Assembly (NCBI GenBank): GCA_017411945.1
Contig: JAFQPD010000121.1
Location: forward strand, 1 to 14,468
Direction: 5' to 3'
Origin: Mailhella sp.
GTDB taxonomy: Bacteria; Desulfobacterota; Desulfovibrionia; Desulfovibrionales; Desulfovibrionaceae
DNA: 14,468 nt
Positions 1-5,324 of the stretch are shown piece by piece (the first letter of the stretch is position 1; the number at the start of each line of letters is the position of its first letter). A program made the translations under genes and the position numbers. The notes beneath the pieces were generated by a model. It saw only the letters and a list, made by a program, of their open reading frames with translations. It made no database searches and was not told the origin of the DNA.

Positions 1-103
1 CAACAACTTTTTTCGATGTTTTTTCAGAAAGGCTCTTCGGCGCCCCGCTCCTCCCTGCCCCGTGGGGCTTTCTCAGAGCCGCTGTGCCTCAGCGCGAAGA
101 CGG

Positions 104-132
104 TTTATGCCCAAGACCGCGCACTTTGTCAA
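104..132 (-). promoter_or_regulatory. Leftward sigma70-type promoter candidate
   Basis: On the minus strand a perfect TTGACA (132-127) is followed by a 17-base spacer and CATAAA (109-104, 4 of 6 to the -10 consensus). Upstream on the same strand (about 137-170) lie alternating A and T tracts resembling an UP element, and the bases after the -10 are GC-rich. The transcript would start near 97 and leave the window on the left with a leader of at least 95 bases. No protein start is visible in that leader, so the product may be a stable RNA or a gene beyond the edge. This is a motif match only. Confidence 0.45.
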
Positions 133-277
133 ACACTTTTTGGAGCTTTTTTGAAAAAAGTTTACAGGTGGTTCATAACCTCTTGATTTATCTTCCTTAC
201 AAGATCACTCTTGCTCTTTGCGCGGCTTTTCTCCCTCCTTCTGCCGCTGAAAATCAGCCCGTGAGCTTTCAGCCGCG

Positions 278-302
278 AAAAAGGGAGCCCCTCAGGACTC
301 CC
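278..302 (-). terminator. Rho-independent terminator of mtnP
   Basis: Read on the minus strand, an 8-base-pair stem (GGGAGTCC with GGGCTCCC, one U-G pair) around a TGAG loop is followed directly by TTTTTC. It begins 25 bases after the mtnP stop codon and is the expected end of the leftward BOF-mtnP transcript. Confidence 0.85.
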
Positions 303-327
303 TTCTTCATTATATATTGATGGGCGT

Positions 328-1074
328 TCAGCCCAGTCTGGGAATGACACGTTTGAAAAGCGTGAGCACCTTTTCGGCGTTGGCCTGAGCTACAGCGAGG
401 ATGGCTTCCCAGGTGACCACGTCGTCCTCTTTCCAGGAGTCGTAGTCGGTGCTCATGGCCACGGCGGCGTAGGGTACGCCCTGCTCGTTCGCCATGATGG
501 CTTCGGTGGCGATGCTCATATTGATAATGTCCGCGCCCCAGCTGCGGAACATGCGGGATTCGGCGCGGGTGGAGAAGCGCGGACCTTCGATGGTGACTAC
601 AGTGCCCTTCTCGTGGAAGCGCACGCCCATGCCTTCAAGCTCTTCCTTCATGATGGCGCGGAGGGACGCGTCGAAGGGTTCGGCCATAGCCGTATGCACA
701 GGAGCATGGGGCTGAAATTCCTCGAAATAGGAAAGCTTGCGGGAGCGCGTGAAGTCGATGAACTGATCGGGCAGGACAAGATCGCCGCGGCCTATCTCCT
801 CACGCAGGGAGCCGACGGCCGTGCTGGCGAGGATATGCGTGCATCCGACCTGTTTCAGGGCCCAGATGTTGGCGCGGTAGTTCACCTGAGTGGGCGGGAT
901 GGTGTGCTCGCGGCCGTGGCGGGCCATGAGCACCACCGGGACTCCGCCGATGAGGCCTTCGCGGAGCGTGCAGGACGGCTTGCCCCAGGGGGTGTCCATG
1001 TCGATATCGCGGGGATCCTCGAAGAGGGAAGGATCGTCCAGACCGCTGCCGCCGATGATGCCTATCTTGTTCAT
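328..1074 (-). CDS. mtnP: S-methyl-5'-thioadenosine phosphorylase
   Basis: A 248-residue cytoplasmic phosphorylase that splits 5'-methylthioadenosine with phosphate into adenine and 5-methylthioribose-1-phosphate. It opens with IGIIGGSGL (4-12), the phosphate-binding start of the family. RHGREHTIPP (52-61) and NYRANIWALK (65-74) follow, then TIEGPRFSTRAE (161-172), NMS (185-187) and TDYDSW (209-214). The Asp pair in TDYD (210, 212) is the feature of adenine-using MTA phosphorylases, which argues against guanosine/inosine enzymes. It is somewhat shorter than the human enzyme (about 283) but complete. The start has GAAGG seven bases upstream. Only 36 bases separate it from the BOF gene before it, with a GC hairpin between, so the two are probably co-transcribed. 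With mtnA and the class II aldolase nearby it gives the first step of MTA salvage. A related use on methylthioinosine is less likely. Confidence 0.93.
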   Translation of the reverse strand: MNKIGIIGGSGLDDPSLFEDPRDIDMDTPWGKPSCTLREGLIGGVPVVLMARHGREHTIPPTQVNYRANIWALKQVGCTHILASTAVGSLREEIGRGDLVLPDQFIDFTRSRKLSYFEEFQPHAPVHTAMAEPFDASLRAIMKEELEGMGVRFHEKGTVVTIEGPRFSTRAESRMFRSWGADIINMSIATEAIMANEQGVPYAAVAMSTDYDSWKEDDVVTWEAILAVAQANAEKVLTLFKRVIPRLG

Positions 1075-1092
1075 CAGTAAACCTTCATGCCT

Positions 1093-1108
1093 CTGCGCCG
1101 AGGCGCAG
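1093..1108 (-). other. Intercistronic hairpin between BOF gene and mtnP
   Basis: Perfect seven-base arms CTGCGCC and GGCGCAG with a two-base centre lie three bases beyond the BOF stop codon and about 20 bases before the mtnP start. No T-run follows on either strand. It is therefore more likely an RNA-stabilising or partial attenuating structure than a full terminator. Confidence 0.5.
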
Positions 1109-1110
1109 GC

Positions 1111-1482
1111 TTAGAGGATTTCGAATCTCTCCACGTCGATCTCAGAATCGCGGGAGTGCTTGGCTTCGACTTCACCGTAGATGCGCACAGTGTGCTCAGG
1201 AGTGACGGTGCGGCCCTGGAAGAGCTTGCCTTCGAGAGCGATGCCGATCTGGCCGGTGGAGTCCTGGAAGACGTAGCCGTCGCGCTTGGGGCCGGCGGAG
1301 ATGATGCGGCCTTCGAGGATGACGGGAGCTTCGTCGTTAGCCTGCAGGGCTTTTGCCACGGTGTCAACCTCGATGACAGTGGCGGGACCGTTGAAGCCGC
1401 CGAAACTGGAGGAGCCGACGACAGCGGCGGTGGCGGGGGCAGCGAGGATGAGGGACAGAGCGGAAGCGATGATGAGACGCAT
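1111..1482 (-). CDS. Periplasmic YgiW/YdeI-type OB-fold (BOF) protein, copy 1
   Basis: A 123-residue exported protein of the BOF/YgiW family, small OB-fold proteins tied to envelope stress tolerance whose ligand is poorly known. The start at 1482 is chosen over a longer frame because it gives a clean signal peptide (MRLIIASALSLILAAPATAA, cut near residue 20) and has AAGGAG seven bases upstream. The mature part follows the family pattern: GGFNGP, then DTVAKAL, the strand APVILEGRI, YVFQDSTGQI, LFQGRTVTPE, RIYGEV and a final SEIDVERFEIL. It is about 60% identical by eye (some 60 of 97 positions, no gaps) to the neighbour at 1702-2085, so the two are a tandem duplication. It has its own candidate promoter with a Fur-like site and runs into mtnP. 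Function beyond the family level cannot be read from the sequence. Confidence 0.88.
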   Translation of the reverse strand: MRLIIASALSLILAAPATAAVVGSSSFGGFNGPATVIEVDTVAKALQANDEAPVILEGRIISAGPKRDGYVFQDSTGQIGIALEGKLFQGRTVTPEHTVRIYGEVEAKHSRDSEIDVERFEIL

Positions 1483-1543
1483 AAGGTACTCCTTTTTCTC
1501 TTGGTGGGCGTTTGTTTTATCAGTAGTGATTCCTGTTAAGATT

Positions 1544-1572
1544 CTTTTATTGAAAATTATTCCTAATAGCAA
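1544..1572 (-). promoter_or_regulatory. Promoter candidate with Fur-like box upstream of BOF copy 1
   Basis: On the minus strand TTGCTA (1572-1567) and TAAAAG (1549-1544) are separated by exactly 17 bases. That spacer (1550-1566) read on the plus strand is TTGAAAATTATTCCTAA, which matches 14 of 17 positions of the inverted-repeat Fur consensus reported for Desulfovibrio (WTGAAAATNATTTTCAW). A repressor bound there would cover the promoter. Both hexamers are only 4 of 6. The match is by eye and the consensus is from memory. Confidence 0.35.
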
Positions 1573-1663
1573 GTACCTGTAACATTTTGCAACAAATACA
1601 CCAGTAAATGACATTTCTGCCATATTTCGCCGTTTCTTTGCCTCTGCCTCCCTTCTTTCCTTA

Positions 1664-1688
1664 AAGGAAAAAGGCGGCCGAAGCCGCC
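1664..1688 (-). terminator. Rho-independent terminator after BOF copy 2
   Basis: On the minus strand GGCGGC-TTCG-GCCGCC (1688-1673), a GC-only stem closed by a stable UUCG-type loop, is followed by TTTTTCCTTT (1672-1663). It starts 13 bases after the BOF copy 2 stop codon. It separates this gene from BOF copy 1 and mtnP, so the leftward genes form at least two transcripts. Confidence 0.88.
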
Positions 1689-1701
1689 ATAATGCCATGA
1701 T

Positions 1702-2085
1702 TTACCTTACTATTTCAAACTGATCCACTTCAATTTCCGAATCTCGCCCGAACTTGGTGTCCACCTCGCCCCAGATGCGGATGGTGTTTTCCGGCGTCAC
1801 AGTACGCCCATGGAAGAGATCGTCATCGATTTCAACGACTATCTTGCCGGTGCTGTCCTGAAAAACATATTCCTCGTCTTCAGGGCCGGCGGAAAGGATG
1901 CGCCCTTCGAGCACCACGGGGGACTCGTCCCGGGCTTCGAGGGCCTTGGCCACCGTGTCTGCAGCGGCAGCCGCCCCCGGCCCCTTGAAGCCGCCGGGCT
2001 GGGCGGAAGAGGCAGGGCCTTCGAAGGCTGCGGAAGCAGGAGCGGCGAGGATCAGCGTCAATGCGGAAGCGATGAGAAGGCGCAT
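1702..2085 (-). CDS. Periplasmic YgiW/YdeI-type OB-fold (BOF) protein, copy 2
   Basis: A 127-residue exported BOF-family protein, paralogue of the protein at 1111-1482. The start at 2085 is preferred to a frame beginning 63 bases earlier. It is preceded by AAAGGAG with a seven-base gap and yields the signal peptide MRLLIASALTLILAAPASAA. After a short Ala/Pro/Gly linker come GGFKGP, DTVAKAL, SPVVLEGRI, YVFQDSTGKIVVEIDDDLF, GRTVTPENTIRIWGEV and SEIEVDQFEIVR. IDDD before LF and GEVD are closer to E. coli YgiW than in copy 1. It lies 104 bases after the class II aldolase. In that gap a TATACT (2161-2156) could be a -10 element, but its -35 is poor, so read-through from the mtnA-aldolase transcript is also possible. 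A strong terminator follows. The ligand is unknown. Confidence 0.88.
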   Translation of the reverse strand: MRLLIASALTLILAAPASAAFEGPASSAQPGGFKGPGAAAAADTVAKALEARDESPVVLEGRILSAGPEDEEYVFQDSTGKIVVEIDDDLFHGRTVTPENTIRIWGEVDTKFGRDSEIEVDQFEIVR

Positions 2086-2189
2086 ACTGTACTCCTTTGG
2101 CTGAAAAATGACTTGCTTGCGCCTTTTTTCTATCAAATTCCTAGTCATCGAATCAAGTATAAGAAAGGCTTTGCAAGAATTCCATCATC

Positions 2190-2798
2190 TTAGCAGGGGA
2201 TATATCCCTGCGAGAGCATATAGAGCAGGTCGCGCATATGCGCCACGCTGGGCGCGTACATGAGGAAGCCGTCGGGGTGGCCGGTCATGGCGATGATGCC
2301 GTCGGCCGGGTGGCGGCGCACCAGCTCTTCCACGCTGCGGGCCATGGCGGGAGTGCCGAAGGCGGCGTCGGGAGCGGTGGCCGGGGCCTGGCCTTCGATG
2401 AGCTGGCCGAAGAGCCCGGCGTGGTGCAGATGGATGACGCATCCGGTCTCGGGCGACGCGGCGTAGACGGCGGCATGGGTCATGGATTCAGAGCTGGCCT
2501 GCAGGGGGCCGCAGGAACGCACGGTGTTGGCGTCGATATCGCAGTCCGTGACAAGGCAGTAATGCTCAGGGCCGAGCTCGGCGATATGCCCGGTGGACGT
2601 GGCGGAAACAACGAAAAGCCCCTCGCCTTCTGAACGCAGGGAAACGTTGCCGTAGCCTACGCCGTTCTCGAGCACGCCCACGAGGCCGGCCTTCACGAGG
2701 TCGGAACGCAGTTCGTTGAGTTCCTGCCATGCGGGATGTTCGGGAGCGGGGCCGTCGCTATGGACGCACTGATATTTGACATAGCCTTCGTCGTTCAT
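2190..2798 (-). CDS. Class II aldolase/adducin-family protein (Ald2- or MtnB-like)
   Basis: A 202-residue zinc-dependent class II aldolase-fold enzyme. Visible family features are GYGNVSLR (48-55), SSE with the likely catalytic Glu104, the zinc ligands in HLHH (His123 and His125) and the third zinc His in MTGHPDG (His174). The frame extends to 2840, but the start at 2798 has AGGA six bases upstream while the earlier ATG has no good ribosome site. Next to mtnA and mtnP, the likely substrate is 5-methylthioribulose-1-phosphate. Two known reactions fit: dehydration (MtnB) or retro-aldol cleavage to dihydroxyacetone phosphate and methylthioacetaldehyde (Ald2 of the DHAP shunt). No mtnC, mtnD or mtnW lies nearby, which slightly favours the cleavage, but this is inference. 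Fuculose- or ribulose-phosphate aldolase remains possible. It follows mtnA by 102 bases, with an attenuator-like palindrome and an RBS-proximal fold between. Confidence 0.82.
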   Translation of the reverse strand: MNDEGYVKYQCVHSDGPAPEHPAWQELNELRSDLVKAGLVGVLENGVGYGNVSLRSEGEGLFVVSATSTGHIAELGPEHYCLVTDCDIDANTVRSCGPLQASSESMTHAAVYAASPETGCVIHLHHAGLFGQLIEGQAPATAPDAAFGTPAMARSVEELVRRHPADGIIAMTGHPDGFLMYAPSVAHMRDLLYMLSQGYIPC

Positions 2799-2840
2799 CG
2801 CTTTTCCTTTTAAAGGACAGAGGAAAACCCTCTCCTTCAT
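2799..2840 (-). promoter_or_regulatory. Leader with competing anti-SD folds before the class II aldolase
   Basis: On the minus strand AAGGAGAGG (2837-2829) can pair with CCTC-tg-TCCTT (2823-2813). The same TCCTTT can instead pair with the true Shine-Dalgarno AAAGGA just downstream (about 2810-2805). The two pairings exclude each other, so the leader could switch between exposed and masked ribosome site. This is seen as complementarity only, and no ligand or known riboswitch class is recognised. Confidence 0.3.
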
Positions 2841-2854
2841 GTCTGGTCTCTGCG

Positions 2855-2877
2855 AGAAAGGAGCTTCCGGAATCTCC
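2855..2877 (-). terminator. Weak terminator/attenuator-like palindrome between mtnA and aldolase
   Basis: On the minus strand GGAG-a-TTCCGGAA-g-CTCC (2877-2860) is followed by TTTCTC. The arms are nearly perfect, but the T-run is short and interrupted, so it would at most reduce read-through from mtnA into the aldolase gene. Confidence 0.3.
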
Positions 2878-2900
2878 CGGCCCTTCTCTCTTCTCAGCTA

Positions 2901-4031
2901 TCACTTCTGTTCCGGGTACAGGCCCAGCACGCCTTCTTCCGAAGCAGGGCACAGGCCGCGCTCCGTGATGAGCCCGCTGATGAGCCGCGCGGGCGTCACG
3001 TCGAAGGCCCAGTTGCGGGCGTTCGTCGCTTCAGGGCATATGCGCACGCTGGCCGCGCCGCAGGACTGCCCTTCCCCGTCCAGCAGGGCGCCGGACATCA
3101 CGCGCACCTCGTCGGCGCTGCGTTCCTCGATGGGTATCTCGCGCACGCCGTCGCGCAGGCTGAAGTCGAAGGTGGAGGAAGGCAGGGCAACGTAGAAGGG
3201 CACGCCGTTGTCGGCGGCGGCAAGGGCCTTGAGGTAGGTGCCTATCTTATTGGCGGCGTCGCCGCAGCGGGTCACGCGGTCCGCGCCGGTGATGACCATG
3301 TCCACCATGCCGTGCTGCATGAGGTGGCCGCCCACGTTGTCGGCTATGAGGCTGTGCGGCACGCCGTGCCGGCCCAGCTCCCACGCCGTGAGGCTTGCGC
3401 CCTGGTTGCGCGGGCGGGTCTCGTCCACCCAGACATGGACGGGGATGCCGGCATCGAAGGCGGCGTAGATGGGCGAAAGCGCGGAGCCGTGGTCCACGAA
3501 GGCCAGCCAGCCCGCATTGCAGTGCGTGAGTATGTTCACGGCCTGCCCGGGCTTCCTGGCGGCGATGGCTTCGATGAGGGCTTTGCCGTGCTGGCCTATG
3601 CGGCGGCAGAACTCGGCGTCCTCATCGGCGATGGCCCGGGCTTCGGCATGGGCGGCGGCCACGGCCTCTGCCCCGCAGAGCCCGGCAAGGGCCTTCTGCT
3701 GACGCTGGAGGGCCCACACGAGATTGCTGGCCGTGGGGCGAGTGACGCGCAGGGCTTCCATGCTCATGGCCATGCGCACGGGAAATTCTTCGGCGGAAAG
3801 GTGTTCGGCCTCGCGTGCGGCCAGCCACACGCCCCACGCGGCCGTCGCGCCGATGAGGCCTGCCCCGCGCACCCACATCTCGCGTATGGCGCGGCAGGCA
3901 TCGGCCACGCTGTGCAGGTCGAGCACGCGGAACTCGTGGGGCAGAGCGGTCTGGTCGATGATGCGCAGGACCTCGCCCGCGCCTTCGCCTTCGGTCCAGA
4001 TGGTACGATAGTGGCGGCCTTCGACGTTCAT
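2901..4031 (-). CDS. mtnA: S-methyl-5-thioribose-1-phosphate isomerase
   Basis: A 376-residue cytoplasmic isomerase converting 5-methylthioribose-1-phosphate to 5-methylthioribulose-1-phosphate, the step after MtnP. It belongs to the eIF2B-alpha/MtnA fold. The N-terminus has IIDQTALP (24-31). RGAGLIGATAA (55-65) is the family's RGAxxIG block. NILTHCNAG (166-174) carries the catalytic Cys171, and ITGADR (247-252) the catalytic Asp251. N261-K262 falls within the conserved AANKIGTY, and FDVTPARLI (343-351) is the usual C-terminal motif. Length is normal. The start follows GAGGGG closely and lies only 9 bases after the stop of the AMIN-domain gene, so the two are surely co-transcribed and possibly translationally coupled. 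All key residues are present, and confusion with ribose-1,5-bisphosphate isomerase is unlikely given the neighbours. Confidence 0.95.
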   Translation of the reverse strand: MNVEGRHYRTIWTEGEGAGEVLRIIDQTALPHEFRVLDLHSVADACRAIREMWVRGAGLIGATAAWGVWLAAREAEHLSAEEFPVRMAMSMEALRVTRPTASNLVWALQRQQKALAGLCGAEAVAAAHAEARAIADEDAEFCRRIGQHGKALIEAIAARKPGQAVNILTHCNAGWLAFVDHGSALSPIYAAFDAGIPVHVWVDETRPRNQGASLTAWELGRHGVPHSLIADNVGGHLMQHGMVDMVITGADRVTRCGDAANKIGTYLKALAAADNGVPFYVALPSSTFDFSLRDGVREIPIEERSADEVRVMSGALLDGEGQSCGAASVRICPEATNARNWAFDVTPARLISGLITERGLCPASEEGVLGLYPEQK

Positions 4032-4040
4032 AGCCCCTCG

Positions 4041-5093
4041 CTACTGTATGCGCAGTTCCAGCGCGTTGCGGTTCAGCGGCACGAGAGCCGCCTTGCCCGG
4101 GGTCTTCATATCGAAGACGAGGCGGGTCTTGTCCTCATGCTGGCCCACGCGCACCCCGCCGATGAGGCGATTGCTGGGCACTTTGGGCACGTCTATCTGC
4201 CAGTTGCCCGCCAGGTCGAGCACCACGCGGTCCGGGTCTTCGAGCACATAGAAATGGCCTATCATGGGGGAATTGCCGCGCAGGGTCAGCTTGATGAGGC
4301 TGCCCTTCATGGAGAACTTGGCGGAAGTGACCACGCGGTCGTAGGTCTTGGCAGGATCGCTCGACACGAGGATATCCTCCACGGGGGAAAGGCGGCCGGA
4401 ACGGGCATCGGCAAGGGCGGACTCCACGGCGGAACGCGGGCGGGCGGGCTTCTTCTCTTCCGCCTTCTTTTCCGCAGGCTTCCTGGCTTCGGCCTTCTTC
4501 TCCTTCATCGCATTTTCAGGAGCTTTCTTCGCCTCGGCCTTCTTCGGCTCAGGCTTTCCGGGCTCGCCAGCCCGGGGGGCGGGGGCGTCCTTCACGGGCG
4601 CGGCAGGCCCTGCCTTGGCCTTCTCGGCGGAAGGGGGCTCGGGCCGGGCTTCGGCAGGCTTCTCCGCAGGGAGCGGACGCGCTTCAGAGGCAGGAATTTC
4701 TCCGCGCAGGAGGGCGAGGGCTTCGGACTCGATGGAGATGAGAGGCTCAGTCCGGGCAGCTTCGCCAGCAGGCTTTTCCGCCCCGGGAGCCTCGGCAGGG
4801 ACGGCTTCGGGCCTCTCTGCGGGGGCGGCCTCGGCGCGGGCCCTGTTCTCGGCGGCGGCCTTGGCCAGCTCCAGCACCTTCACGCGGGCGGCTCCGGCAC
4901 GCTCTTCCCGTCGGGCGGCTTCCGGCGCAGGGGCTTCCGCACGGCTCCGGGCTTCGGATGGAACAGATATCTTGCCGGAGACCTCATGGCCTCCGCCCTT
5001 CACAGTCTCCCCGTCCTGCAGGATGAGGCAGGCAAGCACGGCAAGGGCCAGCATGCCTGCGGCGCAGGCGAAAAGACGCAACGTTCGACTCAT
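4041..5093 (-). CDS. Membrane-anchored AMIN-domain protein
   Basis: A 350-residue protein with one N-terminal membrane segment (about residues 5-25, LRLFACAAGMLALAVLACLI). A long low-complexity stretch rich in Ala, Glu, Pro and Lys follows (about 30-225), then a compact C-terminal AMIN domain (about 258-350) with the typical strands FSMKGSLIKLTLRG, FYVLEDPDRVVLDLAG, IGGVRVGQ and TRLVFDM. AMIN domains bind peptidoglycan or target partners to the septum or secretion machines. Here no amidase or secretin domain is attached, so it would project through the periplasm with the domain at its tip. The open frame continues far upstream to 5852 across folC. I chose 5093 because GAGAGGA sits five bases ahead and the signal anchor begins there. 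It shares a transcript with mtnA, an odd pairing with no clear biochemical reason. The exact role is unknown. Confidence 0.85.
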   Translation of the reverse strand: MSRTLRLFACAAGMLALAVLACLILQDGETVKGGGHEVSGKISVPSEARSRAEAPAPEAARREERAGAARVKVLELAKAAAENRARAEAAPAERPEAVPAEAPGAEKPAGEAARTEPLISIESEALALLRGEIPASEARPLPAEKPAEARPEPPSAEKAKAGPAAPVKDAPAPRAGEPGKPEPKKAEAKKAPENAMKEKKAEARKPAEKKAEEKKPARPRSAVESALADARSGRLSPVEDILVSSDPAKTYDRVVTSAKFSMKGSLIKLTLRGNSPMIGHFYVLEDPDRVVLDLAGNWQIDVPKVPSNRLIGGVRVGQHEDKTRLVFDMKTPGKAALVPLNRNALELRIQ

Positions 5094-5142
5094 ACATATC
5101 CTCTCTTGCCCCGGAAAGCAGGGCCAGCTGTGTTCTGCCCCT

Positions 5143-5170
5143 TCTATAGCCCACTTCCCCCAAAAATCAA
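5143..5170 (-). promoter_or_regulatory. Promoter candidate for the AMIN-mtnA transcript
   Basis: Minus-strand TTGATT (5170-5165) and TATAGA (5148-5143) are 16 bases apart, each 4 of 6 to consensus. The start would lie about 43 bases before the AMIN start codon. The -35 overlaps the first bases of the nested inverted repeat at 5169-5211. Motif match only. Confidence 0.35.
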
Positions 5171-5211
5171 AGGGCGTTGGAAAGAGCCGCCCCAAGGCGG
5201 AAACGCCCTTT
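5169..5211. repeat. Nested inverted repeat in the AMIN/folC divergent region
   Basis: Perfect ten-base outer arms AAAGGGCGTT (5169-5178) and AACGCCCTTT (5202-5211) enclose a second perfect hairpin CCGCC-CCAA-GGCGG (5187-5200). It sits between two divergent promoter candidates and, if those are right, is in neither transcript, so it could act as a DNA operator or cruciform. The alternative is a bidirectional terminator or leader structure if transcription starts further out. On the minus strand the outer arm is followed by TTTGATTTTT. Confidence 0.6.
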
Positions 5212-5225
5212 CCCCAGCTGTTCAG

Positions 5226-5254
5226 TAGACTATCGAACTTTTTTTCTCTATATA
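5226..5254 (+). promoter_or_regulatory. Promoter candidate for folC
   Basis: TAGACT (5226-5231) and TATATA (5249-5254) are separated by 17 bases, each 4 of 6. Shifting two bases to TATAAG gives 5 of 6 with a 19-base spacer. The transcript would start near 5261 and give a leader of about 60 bases before folC. The spacer contains a run of seven T. Confidence 0.4.
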
Positions 5255-5324
5255 AGGAAGAAAAAGAGGAACACCGGGCTTCCCGCCCTTTCCTGAAAAC
5301 CTCCTGACGGAAACCGAGCTTCTC

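Larger units (their letters stand above)
1..327. other. Intergenic region with no convincing gene
   Basis: I see no gene here. A 78-codon plus-strand frame at 84-320 has low-complexity composition, no clear ribosome site, and runs through the mtnP terminator, so I reject it. The region holds a leftward promoter candidate (104-132) preceded by A/T tracts that include a near-palindrome at about 156-170 (C, six T, G, six A, G). It also has a short GCCCC-GT-GGGGC hairpin followed by TTT (57-71), a distant inverted repeat GGCTCT (31-36)/AGAGCC (75-80), and a CGCGGCT (221-227)/AGCCGCG (271-277) inverted repeat. The palindrome GCTGA-AAA-TCAGC lies at 246-258, and the mtnP terminator at 278-302. Confidence 0.6.

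Noticed and set aside
57..71. GCCCC-GT-GGGGC-TTT as a plus-strand terminator of a gene to the left
   Set aside because: The stem is only five pairs, the loop two bases and the T-run three. It also lies in the leader of the leftward promoter candidate, so no firm call is possible.
84..320. 78-codon plus-strand frame in the left intergenic region
   Set aside because: It runs through the mtnP terminator, has no convincing ribosome site and no protein-like composition.
2799..2840. Longer start for the class II aldolase at 2840
   Set aside because: It has no clear Shine-Dalgarno, while 2798 has AGGA at the right distance. The extra residues are not part of the family fold.
3312..5228. Long plus-strand frame (638 codons) opposite mtnA and the AMIN gene
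   Set aside because: It is antisense to two well-supported genes, is rich in Gly, His and Arg, has no domain pattern, and arises from the GC-rich codon use of the real genes.
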